From the NCBI GenBank assembly GCA_963773845.1, contig CAVZCU010000009.1, positions 1,550,001 through 1,614,000 of the forward strand: a stretch of DNA of 64,000 nt. The letters run 5' to 3'. The position numbers and the translations under genes are program-made. Source of the DNA: SIAJ01 sp963773845 (GTDB lineage: Bacteria > Planctomycetota > Planctomycetia > Gemmatales > Gemmataceae). Under the pieces are notes generated by a model, which saw only the letters and a program-made list of their open reading frames with translations, did not search any database and was not told the origin of the DNA. Positions 9,065-17,879 of this stretch are shown here, in pieces (the first letter of the stretch is position 1; every line of letters begins with the position of its first letter).

Positions 9065-10035
9065 GTGACGCAGGTGCTACACACCATTACTGCCGAACAA
9101 GCAGGCCAGACCCTTGCCGCGATCCTGCGTCAGTTGCATCCGGGCCAGTCGTGGTCGCGGGTGAGGGCACTGGCCACGGGCCGCCGCGTCGCCGTGGGTG
9201 GTTCGCTCTGCATGGACCCCGCCCGGCGACTCAAGGAAGGCGAGGTAGTCGAAATCCTCGCAAAATCGGCCCCAATCATCAAAGGCGAACGCCCCGATGA
9301 GGTGGTCATCCGCCATCTGGACGAAGAGGTCGTGGTAGCCGAGAAGGCATCGGGGATCAGCACCGTTCGTCATCCGGCGGAGAGAGCTTGGCGCGACCGG
9401 CGCCGTGAACTCGTCCCAACGCTCGATGACATCACGCAGAAAGCCATCGCGGTTCGGCTCGGGACCAAGAAACACGAATTGCCGCGTTTACGCGTCGTGC
9501 AGCGACTGGACAAGGAGACCAGCGGACTCGTCGTCTTTGCGCGCACCGTCCAAGCCGAACGCGAACTCGGCAGGCAATTCAAAGCACACACGGTCATTCG
9601 GCGCTACGTTGCCATCGTCAACGGGGTTGCTCGTCCTCAGACGTTTTCGAGTTGGCTCGTTCGCGATCGCGGCGACGGCCGGCGAGGGAGCGGTCCGGAA
9701 GCCGGGGGCAAACACGCCGTGACACACGTCGATGTATTGGAAAAGCTCCCCCGACAGACGGTGCTCGTTTGCCAACTCGAAACCGGCCGCACGCACCAGA
9801 TTCGCATTCATCTGGCCGAGGCCGGGCACCCCGTATGTGGTGAAACCGTCTACAATCGCCGTGCGGACGGCAGCGTCATCCTGGATACGAGCGGCATCTG
9901 CGCCTGGCATTGCACGCGGCCGAGTTGGGCTTTGTGCATCCAGCGACCGGCAAGGAAATGTCGTGGACTATGCCTCCGCCTGCAGACCTGGAACGATTCC
10001 TCAATCGCCTGCGCCAGAAAACCGCGGAGCAGTAG
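9065..10035 (+). CDS. RluA-family pseudouridine synthase, frameshift near 9893
   Basis: An N-terminal S4-like RNA-binding region (residues 1-75) is followed by the RluA catalytic domain. 'RVVQRLDKETSGLVVFART' holds the catalytic Asp (HRLD-type motif), followed by 'LETGRTHQIRIHL' and 'HPVCGETVY'. The C-terminus is in another frame after about 9893: 'RHLRLALHAAELGFVHPATG', the conserved RluA ending, stopping at TAG 10033-10035. One missing base at about 9893 explains the break. It isomerises uridines in rRNA or tRNA; the target position cannot be told from sequence alone. Confidence 0.85.
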
Positions 10036-10054
10036 AGCCTGAAGCGCAAGTTTC

Positions 10055-10420
10055 GAAGTTGCGCCGCAAAAGGATCGCCAAAACCAGCCGAGTCCGAAGC
10101 GCAACGCGAACCCCTGCGCCGCGGGGCGGCCCGGTCTTCCCGGGCGATTACAGCGCCTGGGGAGGGCGAGGCGGCCCGGTTTTGCCAGCCGACTTGGTCC
10201 CTGAGATTTGAAGTTGCGCCGCAAATGGATCGCAAGACCAGCCGAGCCCGAAGCGCAACGCGAACCCCTGCGCCGCGGGGCGGCCCGGTCTTCCCGGGCG
10301 ATTACAGCGCCTGGGGAGGGCGAGGCGGGCCCGGTTTTGCCAGCCGATTTGCTCGAAAACATTGTGCCTCTGGCGGTTCGGCGTCGCCCTCGCGTTGCGC
10401 TTCGGGCTCCGCCGAACCGC
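10055..10420. repeat. Two tandem copies of a ~155-bp repeat plus an inverted fragment
   Basis: GAAGTTGCGCCGCAA starts at 10055 and again at 10210, a period of 155 bases. The copies are nearly identical through 'CGCGGGGCGGCCCGGTC' and 'GGGCGATTACAGCGCC', diverging after about 10190 and 10350. At about 10391-10412 the block GTTGCGCTTCGGGCTCCG is the inverse of GAGCCCGAAGCGCAAC inside the second copy, so the region can fold back. Confidence 0.8.
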
Positions 10421-10463
10421 ACGAGCGCAACTTCAAAAAGCGCAAGCGAAGGGCATTGAGTTC

Positions 10464-10730
10464 ATGGACATCAAATGGGACGACACCGATCCGAACACGG
10501 GTCGCCGGCGCTTCGTGAAGGCCGAGCGATTCGCTGGTCGCTGGACGTTCTATTGCCGGCGCGAACGACGAGGAATCTGGGAGAAGTGGTCCAATCCATC
10601 GCGGGAGATGTGGGAAGACCTGTTGGAAGCACTCGAACGGCGAGTGCAGCGTCGGGAAGGGATCGAAGAATCGGACGTTGCGGAAGTCCAAAAGATCCTT
10701 GCCGAATGGCGCGAAGCCCCGAGCCTTTGA
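10464..10730 (+). CDS. Small hypothetical protein, 88 aa
   Basis: I chose the ATG at 10464 because everything upstream in this frame is repeat sequence. The protein starts 'MDIKWDDTDPNTGRRRFVKA' and has an aromatic segment 'WTFYCRRERRGIWEKW' and a C-terminal amphipathic helix 'MWEDLLEALERRVQRRE'. No family is recognised. It ends 6 bases before the Nudix gene and is probably co-transcribed with it. Confidence 0.7.
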   Translation: MDIKWDDTDPNTGRRRFVKAERFAGRWTFYCRRERRGIWEKWSNPSREMWEDLLEALERRVQRREGIEESDVAEVQKILAEWREAPSL

Positions 10731-10736
10731 ACGCGA

Positions 10737-11225
10737 ATGCCCTACGCACCCATCCTAGCCACGCTCGGCTACGTGTTCAGCCCCGATGGGCGACAGGTGC
10801 TCCTCATTCATCGCAATGCGAATCCGAACGATCATCACCTCGGCAAGTACAACGGCCTCGGCGGCAAACTTGATCCAATGGAAGACATCGTCGCCGGCAT
10901 GAGGCGAGAAATCCGCGAGGAAGCGGGCATCGAATGTGAGCAATTGGAACTACGTGGCACCGTGAACTGGCCCGGCTTTGGCCGCCAGGGCGAAGACTGG
11001 TTCGGGTTCATTTTCCGAGTGACAGCGTTTAGCGGCAACGTGATCGATAGCAATCCCGAAGGAACTCTGGAATGGGTTGACGTCGATCGAGTCTTGGAGT
11101 TGCCGTTATGGGAAGGCGATCGCCATTTCCTGCCCTTGGTCTTCGATCCGAACGGCCGGCCGTTTCACGGCGTGTTGCCCTATCGCGACGGCAAGCCGGA
11201 GTCGTGGACGTATTCCATGCTCTAG
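10737..11225 (+). CDS. Nudix hydrolase, MutT/8-oxo-dGTP type
   Basis: A 162-residue protein with a complete Nudix box: 'GGKLDPMEDIVAGMRREIRE' continuing EAGI (G-x5-E-x7-REUXEEXGU pattern) at residues about 41-63. The N-terminus 'LATLGYVFSPDGRQVLLIHR' and 'GKYNGLGGKL' resemble the MutT-like 8-oxo-dGTP diphosphatases that sanitise nucleotide pools. It hydrolyses a nucleoside diphosphate linked to X with Mg2+. It follows the 88-aa gene after 6 bases. The exact substrate is inferred. Confidence 0.88.
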   Translation: MPYAPILATLGYVFSPDGRQVLLIHRNANPNDHHLGKYNGLGGKLDPMEDIVAGMRREIREEAGIECEQLELRGTVNWPGFGRQGEDWFGFIFRVTAFSGNVIDSNPEGTLEWVDVDRVLELPLWEGDRHFLPLVFDPNGRPFHGVLPYRDGKPESWTYSML

Positions 11226-11251
11226 GTCGGACGCGCTGCTGCCGCGTGAAA

Positions 11252-12415
11252 TCAGCCCGTGAGTCGTTTGACCAGCATCGTTGCGTATGAGCCCCGTGGC
11301 AACTCGAAGTGTAATTCCAGTTTCTGCCGGCCGCGATTGAGTTCATCCGCATCAGCATTCCAGCTCAGATTGCCCACGGCGATTCTGCCAGCCCGTTCTC
11401 CCTTCGAGAAGAACGGCTTTTGCAGTCCCCGGATGCGCATCTGCTCCAGTGGAATCCCTTCCTCCGCCATGACTTCGTGGACAACCGTGGCCCAGGGAGC
11501 GTCTCCATCGAATTTAAGTCGGGCCGACGGCAACGGCAACGACAAGGAGTCCCAGCCTGGCAGCACATCGTGGGGGATCGATCGCGGCATCGCAACGGCG
11601 CCGGTCTTCAACTGGATCGAGATCAATTGATCGCCGGGAATGCGATCGCGCAGCCAGTGATCGAGCATGCGATTCCACAAATGACTGTGATACGCCGAAA
11701 GATAAAGGCCCTGCAATTCAGGCCGAAGTCGAGCACAAGCTCCGCGAAAGTCGGTCGGATGATGGACGAGATAGTCCACGATGCTGCGGGCATGTCCGCG
11801 TGGCAACTCATTCTTGCAAAGGGCCCAGTCGCCCCATCGGGCGTTGAGAATCGCCTTCTCCTGTTTGGCCTGGGCACGGTCGTGTTCGTATGGGGCGGCC
11901 AGCGCCAAGCGAAGAGCTTGCTCATAATTGCCGAGGACCATTTCCCGAGCAACAAACGATCGTCCATCGCCGACGCTGCCGAAGCGTTGGTCGTCGAAGT
12001 AGTTGGCCACGCCGATAGCCGCGATCTCCGGCAAGGCCGATTCCGCCCGAGCCAGGTCGGCGGCCGCAAGGCTGCGCATGGTAATCTTGAAGCGGTTGGC
12101 ACGCACCTGCTCCGACGAATAGGCCTCGGCAACTCGGCCGAGATGCGTCACCGTGAAAGTCCCGTGCTCCAGATTTCGTGCCGGACCATTGTGGATCGTG
12201 AAATACTGGATCGTATGGGCATGCCGGTCCTTAAGCCCGCCGTACGACAGCCGGCGATGATCGATTTTCCACCGCCGGCGAACTGCCGCCAGGGCGTCGG
12301 GAGTCGTCCAACCACGCTTTTCCAGGCGGTAGAAGGCGAAGGGCCCGGCCTCACCGGGCGAGGCAGATGAAAGCTCCTCGACGCGAAAGTCGTCGGGATG
12401 CTGCTTGAGCTTCAT
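11252..12415 (-). CDS. truD: tRNA pseudouridine(13) synthase TruD
   Basis: The start at 12415 ('MKLKQHPDDFRVEEL') matches the TruD N-terminus; upstream in-frame Met codons exist but add unconserved residues. The catalytic segment 'SYGGLKDRHAHTIQYFT' contains the TruD Asp in a KD motif, followed by 'RANRFKITMRSL' and 'GVANYFDDQRFGS', and the C-terminal 'LPRGSYATMLVKRL'. The protein is 387 residues, typical for the family. It converts U13 in tRNA to pseudouridine. It is convergent with the Nudix gene, with 26 bases between stops. Confidence 0.92.
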   Translation of the reverse strand: MKLKQHPDDFRVEELSSASPGEAGPFAFYRLEKRGWTTPDALAAVRRRWKIDHRRLSYGGLKDRHAHTIQYFTIHNGPARNLEHGTFTVTHLGRVAEAYSSEQVRANRFKITMRSLAAADLARAESALPEIAAIGVANYFDDQRFGSVGDGRSFVAREMVLGNYEQALRLALAAPYEHDRAQAKQEKAILNARWGDWALCKNELPRGHARSIVDYLVHHPTDFRGACARLRPELQGLYLSAYHSHLWNRMLDHWLRDRIPGDQLISIQLKTGAVAMPRSIPHDVLPGWDSLSLPLPSARLKFDGDAPWATVVHEVMAEEGIPLEQMRIRGLQKPFFSKGERAGRIAVGNLSWNADADELNRGRQKLELHFELPRGSYATMLVKRLTG

Positions 12416-12741
12416 GTCGTCATCGTACCAGTCCATTATGGAGCGGATGAATGGCAAGGCGAGCGTCGAGGCGCGCCCAATCAGATGCAATTGACCGTGG
12501 CAGCCGGATTACGGAATGGCCGATGTAGGCGACGGCCGCGGAGAGAAATGCGCAAAAAAAGGGCCGAGAGATTGAACCCGAAACCGTCGCCCACTCAGTC
12601 TCGAATCCGTTTTATCTCTCGACCCGTCAGTGCAGACAAGTGGCGTTCTTGTCTGTGGGGGATGTTAAAGGTCCCGCCAGTCGATTGCAAGCTATTTTCG
12701 GGAAAAAAGCGCCTGCCGTCCTTGCCCGTTTATGCTGGGTA
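12416..12741. other. Intergenic region, weak hairpin only
   Basis: About 326 bases lie between truD and the next minus-strand gene. The only structure seen is GGGCCGAGAGATT at 12561 facing ATCTCTCGACCC at 12612, a weak imperfect inverted repeat. There is no ORF with a good start. Confidence 0.4.
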
Positions 12742-13575
12742 TCACGGTTTTGATTTTGGGATCGGAAGTGCCGGCACGACCTTGGGCAAAGGAAGCGGCT
12801 CGATCGGCGCCGGCAATGTCGGCGGGGGTTGTTCCCAAGGATATTTCGGCTGCAGGAACTGCCATTCCGCCGGCAACTGCCCCGGTTTGGGTGGTGTGTT
12901 GCGTGGCGATGGCATGGGTGGAACGAGCAATACTTTCGTCGCTGGTAGTCGGGGATGAGGCGGGACACTCATGGCCAAAAGCGTGAGTTCGCGCTCGATC
13001 AAGGAAAGTGTTTGCGGGTGGGTGGGCACATCACTTTTGCGCACTTGATGGGACTTCGCGTCCCCACTTTCGCTCGCTTCCGGAGCCTCTAGTTCCTCGG
13101 CGCACATCACGAAGACCTTGCTACTCTCCTCGGTCGAGGCGTCGGTGTCCCCGGGCTCGAGATAGATCGCCAGGTCCACGGGCGAGCCCTGTTCCGCCGC
13201 GGTCTGGACCATTCGCCGTCCCGCATCAGCGCCGCCACGATAGCCGATCACGACAAACCTTGCCGACTCCGACCGCGCCCGGATCCAACGCATCTTTTCA
13301 AGGAAAAAACTTGCATGGCACGACTGCCCATAGAAGGTTTTGATGAACCCCAGCTTCTGGATGAAGTCACGCAAGCCGGTCGTGTTGGCGGTCACCAAGG
13401 GATCGACTGGATCAATCAAGAAGACGAATACACAGCTTTTGCTTTCATCCGAGACGGCGTCCGCGGGCCGCCAGGCGAATTCATCGAAGTCGGGTGGTTT
13501 ATGGACGAAGTGCATGCACCCGGCGAGAACGGGAATTACGGCAAATAGCCCAATTGATACGGGGCGGCGGAACAT
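12742..13575 (-). CDS. Lipoprotein with Pro-rich tail
   Basis: I chose the ATG at 13575 because it begins a lipoprotein signal, 'MFRRPVSIGLFAVIPVLAGC', with an LAGC lipobox; the open frame extends upstream without signal features. The mature protein (about 257 residues) has a globular middle including 'ESARFVVIGYRGGADAGRRM', which resembles an alpha/beta strand-turn, and a Pro/Leu-rich C-terminal third. Attachment to a membrane is inferred from the lipobox. No family is recognised. The run of the open frame upstream may reflect GC-rich composition. Confidence 0.7.
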   Translation of the reverse strand: MFRRPVSIGLFAVIPVLAGCMHFVHKPPDFDEFAWRPADAVSDESKSCVFVFLIDPVDPLVTANTTGLRDFIQKLGFIKTFYGQSCHASFFLEKMRWIRARSESARFVVIGYRGGADAGRRMVQTAAEQGSPVDLAIYLEPGDTDASTEESSKVFVMCAEELEAPEASESGDAKSHQVRKSDVPTHPQTLSLIERELTLLAMSVPPHPRLPATKVLLVPPMPSPRNTPPKPGQLPAEWQFLQPKYPWEQPPPTLPAPIEPLPLPKVVPALPIPKSKP

Positions 13576-13758
13576 GAGGGGCCTCCGGCAGCAGAGCGTG
13601 TCGTCCGCCGGAATCTTCGACAAAACCCGCAGAACCCCTGGAAGCCTTCCCGTGAGAAGAATCGTAACTGGCTCAAAAGAGGGCAGCGAGTTCGGGTCGG
13701 AAAAGGGTGGCAAGATGGGAAATGACATCGCCCTGAAATGGCGGCGTGCCGTTGGAAA

Positions 13759-13927
13759 AGAAGATTAGGATTAGGATGAAGATTAGGATTAGGAAGAGGA
13801 TTAAGAGCAAGATTCAGATTAAGAGTCGGAAAGACCAGCGACAGGCCAGCCCGTCTTAATCCCAATCCTAATCCAGCTCTTAATCCTCTTCCTAATCCTA
13901 ATCTTCATCCTAATCCCAATCTTCTTC
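13759..13927. repeat. Inverted array of GATTAG hexamers
   Basis: The left arm (13759-13828) is built of GATTAG/GATTAAGAG units and the right arm (13854-13927) of CTAATC/CTTAATC units, about 70 bases each with a 25-base spacer, forming a long imperfect hairpin. It lies between two minus-strand genes. The unit is sequence-unrelated to the other heptamer arrays in the window but has the same architecture. Confidence 0.85.
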
Positions 13928-13961
13928 TCTTGTCTTCTTTCCAGCCACTCGAAGAAGCGAG

Positions 13962-14193
13962 CTAAACATCGCGACGTGTCCCGTGTCTCCCGCCGGGTTG
14001 CGTGACTGAGTGCTCCCCTTCCGTCTCAAAATGACCCAGCCGACGTTTGGCATCTTGCTCGGAGAACGCGGCGCCTTCTGGAGCTTGTTCGGTGCCCGCG
14101 CTCTCGTCGACCGGTGGCGGCGGCGAGTCCCGGACCAACATTCGGGCGATTCGCCGGCGGCACGGGACCGGGGGAATGTCCTTTCTTTTTCAT
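13962..14193 (-). CDS. Small basic protein, ~76 aa, frameshift at 14129-14131
   Basis: The ATG at 14193 gives 'MKKKGHSPGPVPPANRP'. After dropping one C of the CCC run at 14129-14131 the frame continues 'DSPPPPVDESAGTEQAPEG', then 'EQDAKRRLGHFETEGEHS', then 'VTQPGG', ending at TAG 13964-13962. The 'EQD.KRRLG.FE..GEHS..QPG' pattern resembles, from memory, small conserved proteins of uncertain function in planctomycetes. It has no signal peptide. Without the correction neither half is convincing on its own, so confidence is moderate. Confidence 0.5.
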
Positions 14194-14361
14194 GGCAATC
14201 GATTTGGCCCGCACACGTTGCCGTGAGCAAGCCAGGTCGCCTTTCTTCGACCGGGAATTGGTACTGGTCAAGAAGAAATGCAACCGACGTGCCGCTGATC
14301 GGACACGAAACTCCGACCAAGGAATAACCGACTTGTCCGTGGGTTTAAGCCTGAATTTCCA

Positions 14362-14447
14362 ACCACAGAGGCACCGAGGACACAGAGAAGAATGCCACAA
14401 TCCTTCTTCTCTCTCTTACTCTGTGTCCTCGGCGCCTCTGTGGTGAA
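14362..14447. repeat. Inverted 'CACAGAG' element, copy 2
   Basis: Left arm ACCACAGAGGCACCGAGG and ACACAGAGAAG at 14362-14392; right arm with CTCTGTGTCCTCGG and CGCCTCTGTGGT at 14404-14447. It lies directly after the aminotransferase stop codon (minus strand) and could serve as its terminator. Confidence 0.85.
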
Positions 14448-14457
14448 ATAAGCGAAC

Positions 14458-15756
14458 CTACGCCGCAACGGTCTCTTGCTTGAGGGCTGCGACTACTGAC
14501 TCCGCCGCCCGCCGCAGGCACTTCACGCCGTCGGCAATCTGCGCAACGTTCGCATCGCCGAAACTGAGTCGGGCTTCGTTCCGCGGGACGTCGCCGGTTT
14601 CCGACACATGGCCGAACTCGCCGGGAATGTAGACGACCCCCTCCTTGATCGCCGCTTTCAAGAATAGGCTGTTCGGCGAGGTTTCAAACTCTCCCGGCAT
14701 CGTCAGCCAAACGAACATGCCCCCCTTGGGCCGCGTCCACGACACGCCGGGCCAGTTGCCGAATTCGCGCTCCAGAGACTCGACCATTGCATCACGTTTC
14801 CGGCGATACACACCACGCAAATACTCGACGTGCGTCGCATACACGCCCGTCTCCATCAGCTTGCAAAGGATGTGCTGCGCCAGGTTATTCGAGCCGAAGT
14901 CGTGATTGCCCTTGATGCGCAACATTGGCTCGACCAATTCGTTCGGCATCAGGGCGTAGCCGGTCTTGAGCCCGGGAGCGCATGGCTTCGAAAACGTGCC
15001 CGCGTAAATGACGAACTGGTTGTCCGGATCGAAACTCTTGACGCTCGGTAATTCCTCGCCTTCATAGCGCAATTCGCGATAGGCGGCATCTTCCAGGATC
15101 AGAATCCGTTGTCGATCGGCAAAGCGGCGAACGATTGCCACTAGGTGTTCCCGCCGCTCGCGGCCTAGAGTTAAGCCCGTTGGATTCTGGAAATAGTCCA
15201 CGGTGTAAATGAGTTTCACGCGCGAAAGCTTGCCAGCCCGGTCGAGGCTTTCGAGCAACTGTTCCAACTCATCCGTGATCATGCCGTCGTCATCCATCGG
15301 CACAGTCAGCACGCGAGTGCCATTGCCGGCCAGGACGCTGTGATAAACGAAGTAGCTGGGCGATTCCGTGATGACGATGTCGCCGGGGTCCAGCAGCAAT
15401 TCGCTCAGCATGTAGAGCAACTGTTGCGAGCCGGTGGTGACGACCACGTCGGCGGGGTTGACGCCGAAATTCTGCGGCGTACGGCCGTCCAGCCCGGCGA
15501 CGTGCCGAATGATATGGCGAATCAGCGGGGCGTAACCCTGCGTGGTTCCGTATTGAAGAGCAGCGCGAGCGGTGGCGGGGTCGGCGAGGATTCGGTTGAC
15601 CGCATCCGCCACTTCCTTCGCGGGCAGCGATGCGCCATCGACCATGCCGGCCGCCAGGCTAATGAGCTGCGGATTGCCGATCGCTAGTTCCATGAACTGC
15701 GTGATCGGCGATTCCGGGGTACGCCGGGACTTGGTGGAAAAGGTCAACGGTTGCAT
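14458..15756 (-). CDS. PLP-dependent aminotransferase, class I/II
   Basis: A 432-residue fold-type I aminotransferase. The start at 15756 ('MQPLTFSTKSRRTPESPI') is chosen because the upstream frame only covers the repeat element. The Schiff-base Lys lies in 'YAGTFSKPCAPGLKTGYALM'; also seen are 'VDYFQNPTGLTL' and 'ILEDAAYRELRYEG'. The overall layout ('LISLAAGMVDGASLPAKEV') matches the 2-aminoadipate/aromatic (LysN, ARO8-like) subgroup. It transfers amino groups between amino acids and 2-oxoacids in the cytosol; the substrate is undetermined. It is flanked on both sides by copies of the CACAGAG element. Confidence 0.88.
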   Translation of the reverse strand: MQPLTFSTKSRRTPESPITQFMELAIGNPQLISLAAGMVDGASLPAKEVADAVNRILADPATARAALQYGTTQGYAPLIRHIIRHVAGLDGRTPQNFGVNPADVVVTTGSQQLLYMLSELLLDPGDIVITESPSYFVYHSVLAGNGTRVLTVPMDDDGMITDELEQLLESLDRAGKLSRVKLIYTVDYFQNPTGLTLGRERREHLVAIVRRFADRQRILILEDAAYRELRYEGEELPSVKSFDPDNQFVIYAGTFSKPCAPGLKTGYALMPNELVEPMLRIKGNHDFGSNNLAQHILCKLMETGVYATHVEYLRGVYRRKRDAMVESLEREFGNWPGVSWTRPKGGMFVWLTMPGEFETSPNSLFLKAAIKEGVVYIPGEFGHVSETGDVPRNEARLSFGDANVAQIADGVKCLRRAAESVVAALKQETVAA

Positions 15757-15780
15757 GCTCCACTTCCTTCTCGGACTTTT

Positions 15781-15852
15781 CACCACAGAGTCACAGAGAA
15801 ATCGAAACTGAATTCTTCTCTTCTTCTCTGTGTCCTCTGCGACTCTGGTGAA
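15781..15852. repeat. Inverted 'CACAGAG' element, copy 3
   Basis: Left arm CACCACAGAGTCACAGAGAA at 15781-15800; right arm TTCTTCTCTGTGTCCTCTGC plus GACTCTGGTG at about 15821-15850. It sits just upstream of the aminotransferase start, so this gene is bracketed by copies 2 and 3. Confidence 0.8.
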
Positions 15853-15873
15853 TGCCACTTGTTAAAACGAAAG

Positions 15874-15899
15874 CGGCCCCGGATATCACTCCGGGGCCG
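15874..15899 (-). terminator. Rho-independent terminator, minus strand
   Basis: A 10-bp stem CGGCCCCGGA/TCCGGGGCCG with a 6-base loop. On the minus strand it is followed by CTTTCGTTTTAAC. It lies 28 bases beyond the stop of the 41-aa ORF at 15927-16052, which it probably terminates. Confidence 0.7.
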
Positions 15900-15926
15900 A
15901 TCAGAATGTACGATCAGGTCCCGGAG

Positions 15927-16052
15927 TCAAGTCGTGGCGGCGGCGGCGATGGCAACGGCAGCACGAGCAGCCGCAAGGGCGCCCGCGTGTACCGGAAGGA
16001 TCGCAACCACAAACGCCATGACGGCTCCGGGAAGGTTAGGGATATTTAGCAT
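15927..16052 (-). CDS. Possible 41-aa hydrophobic microprotein
   Basis: The ATG at 16052 opens a 41-residue ORF, 'MLNIPNLPGAVMAFVVAILP' then an Ala/Val-rich stretch ending 'AAAATT', followed within 30 bases by a strong terminator. It is one long hydrophobic segment, consistent with a single-pass membrane peptide. No good ribosome binding site is seen, so the call rests on composition and the terminator alone. Confidence 0.4.
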   Translation of the reverse strand: MLNIPNLPGAVMAFVVAILPVHAGALAAARAAVAIAAAATT

Positions 16053-16288
16053 TGGAAGTCGAAAGTGGCAAGTCGGCGATCGCCGGAAACGCCATGATTC
16101 TGATTACGCCAACTTCATGGTTCGGTATCAACCTGTCCACTTACGGGCAACCAAGTGGTGAACGACCAATTTATCGTTAATCTTTCGTGCACAATAGCTT
16201 TGGTTCAAGCCGCCGACCAAGATTGCCAAGATGGTGGCGGGGGCGGCCTCTCAGGTCTGGCAATCTCGAACGCCCACCGTGGATGGCC

Positions 16289-17539
16289 TCAGTCGTACAA
16301 GTAAAGCTTTATGCGCTCACCCACTTCGAAGCTGTCGCGTTCCGGAGGAACCAGCACGAAGCCGTCGGCGACCACAGTGCTGCTCAAGATCGAAGCGCCG
16401 CTGGATCGCACGGGTTCGATGCCGTTCGGCCCGTCAATGACGCGCACATATTCCACGCGCCCCTTCACGGACGAGATTCGCATGGCGACCAATCGTTCCA
16501 CGGCGTGATAGGGCAAGGCATCGCTGCGCCCGCCGAGCAAACGGATCGCACGGCCCGCGAATAGATCATAAGCGCAGACGGACGCGGCCGGGTTGCCGGG
16601 CAGCAAGAACACCGGCCGGCCGCCGATGAAGCCCACGCCCGTCGGGCTCGCTGGCCGCACGGCGATTCCATGAACGGGCAATTCACCCAGCTCGGCGAGC
16701 AATCTCGGTGCATGATCCTCGCGGCCGACCGACGTGCCGCCGGAGATCAGCAAGGCGTCCCAATCCTTTCGCGACATGACTTCACGGATCAACTCCGGCC
16801 GATCGGGGACATGTTGCCGTGGAAGCGCTTCGCCGGCATCGCGCTGGACCAGCGCACGCAGCACCACCGAATTGCTATCGACGATGTGAAATCCTTCAGG
16901 CTTCGAACCGGGCGGCAACAGTTCGTCGCCAGTGACGAGCACGGCGACAAGCGGCCGGCGAATCACATCGACCATTCCAATCCCGATCGAAGACAGCAGC
17001 CCGACATCCTGCGGCCGCAACACCCGCCCCGCGTTGAGGACCGTGCGACCGGCGGGAATATCTTCGCCAACGTGCCCGACGTTCTTGCGGGTGGCGATCG
17101 GCCCACGCACTTCGAGCGCACCATCGGCTTCCCACGCGGATTCGGCGGGAAGCACGGCATCGGCGCCAGCCGGCATCGGCGAACCGGTCATGATGCGGAC
17201 CGCTTCGCCAGGCTCGATCGCACGGCCAAACGGTCGACCGGGCAAAGCCTCGCCGGCAATCCGGAGGGACACGGGACTATTTTCCGTCGCCAGGGCGGTT
17301 TCCGCGGCCCGCAGTGCATAGCCATCAAACGCGGCCCGGTTGAAGTGCGGGACCGCAATCGGGGCGGCAACGGATTGAGCCAGCACACGCCCGGCGGCCC
17401 GCTCGACGCCAATCGTTTCCGAGGGCAGCGAACGGATGCGCGATCGGATCAAAGCGATGACGTGGTCCACGGAGGTTCGGCTCGGAAAGCCGCGCATGCG
17501 GACGTCGAAGAACGGGACGGTTGGGGAAGACTTGCTCAT
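16289..17539 (-). CDS. moeA: Molybdopterin molybdenumtransferase MoeA
   Basis: A 416-residue protein that inserts molybdate into adenylylated molybdopterin in cofactor biosynthesis. Motifs are 'PHFNRAAFDGYAL' (MoeA N-terminal signature), 'EAVRIMTGSPMPAGADAVLP', 'DALLISGGTSVGREDHAP' (MoCF-biosynthesis domain) and 'FLLPGNPAASVCAYDLF'. The C-terminal domain IV is present. The length is typical (about 410). No other moa or mob gene lies nearby, so the pathway must be dispersed. The start at 17539 is followed by a non-conserved 15 residues; a later start is possible. Confidence 0.92.
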   Translation of the reverse strand: MSKSSPTVPFFDVRMRGFPSRTSVDHVIALIRSRIRSLPSETIGVERAAGRVLAQSVAAPIAVPHFNRAAFDGYALRAAETALATENSPVSLRIAGEALPGRPFGRAIEPGEAVRIMTGSPMPAGADAVLPAESAWEADGALEVRGPIATRKNVGHVGEDIPAGRTVLNAGRVLRPQDVGLLSSIGIGMVDVIRRPLVAVLVTGDELLPPGSKPEGFHIVDSNSVVLRALVQRDAGEALPRQHVPDRPELIREVMSRKDWDALLISGGTSVGREDHAPRLLAELGELPVHGIAVRPASPTGVGFIGGRPVFLLPGNPAASVCAYDLFAGRAIRLLGGRSDALPYHAVERLVAMRISSVKGRVEYVRVIDGPNGIEPVRSSGASILSSTVVADGFVLVPPERDSFEVGERIKLYLYD

Positions 17540-17879
17540 CTGTCAAATTGTAGGTCGAACACACAAGGGCGTTGCGGCCGGCCCCATCGTATCCAACCTC
17601 CCCGACCGGCACGACCCGCACACATAACCGGTGCAACCCGCACGGTTTGTCAGGATTGTCCGGGTCGAGAGCGAAATATGGGTCGCGCGTCGTTGATTCA
17701 TGGTTTCGGCGCACATACGGTTGGAATGACGTGCAAGGGGCTTGAGGAAAAAAGTTCAATCGGCGGACGGGCCTTCCCCTCGACAGTCGGGTCGGAGGGC
17801 CAGTGCCGATTATGACGATCGTCACGGATGGGACGACCTTAACATCATTGACGAGCCTCTTCACCCACGAGGTGTTCCC
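17540..17879. other. Intergenic region, nothing clear
   Basis: A 340-base divergent gap between moeA and a small lipoprotein gene. No hairpin with a T tract, no tRNA-like fold and no ORF with a ribosome binding site was found. Confidence 0.4.

Noticed and set aside
13759..13927. Possible CRISPR array (regular GATTAG units)
   Set aside because: Units are 6-8 bases, contiguous and inverted, with no unique spacers and no cas genes anywhere in the window.
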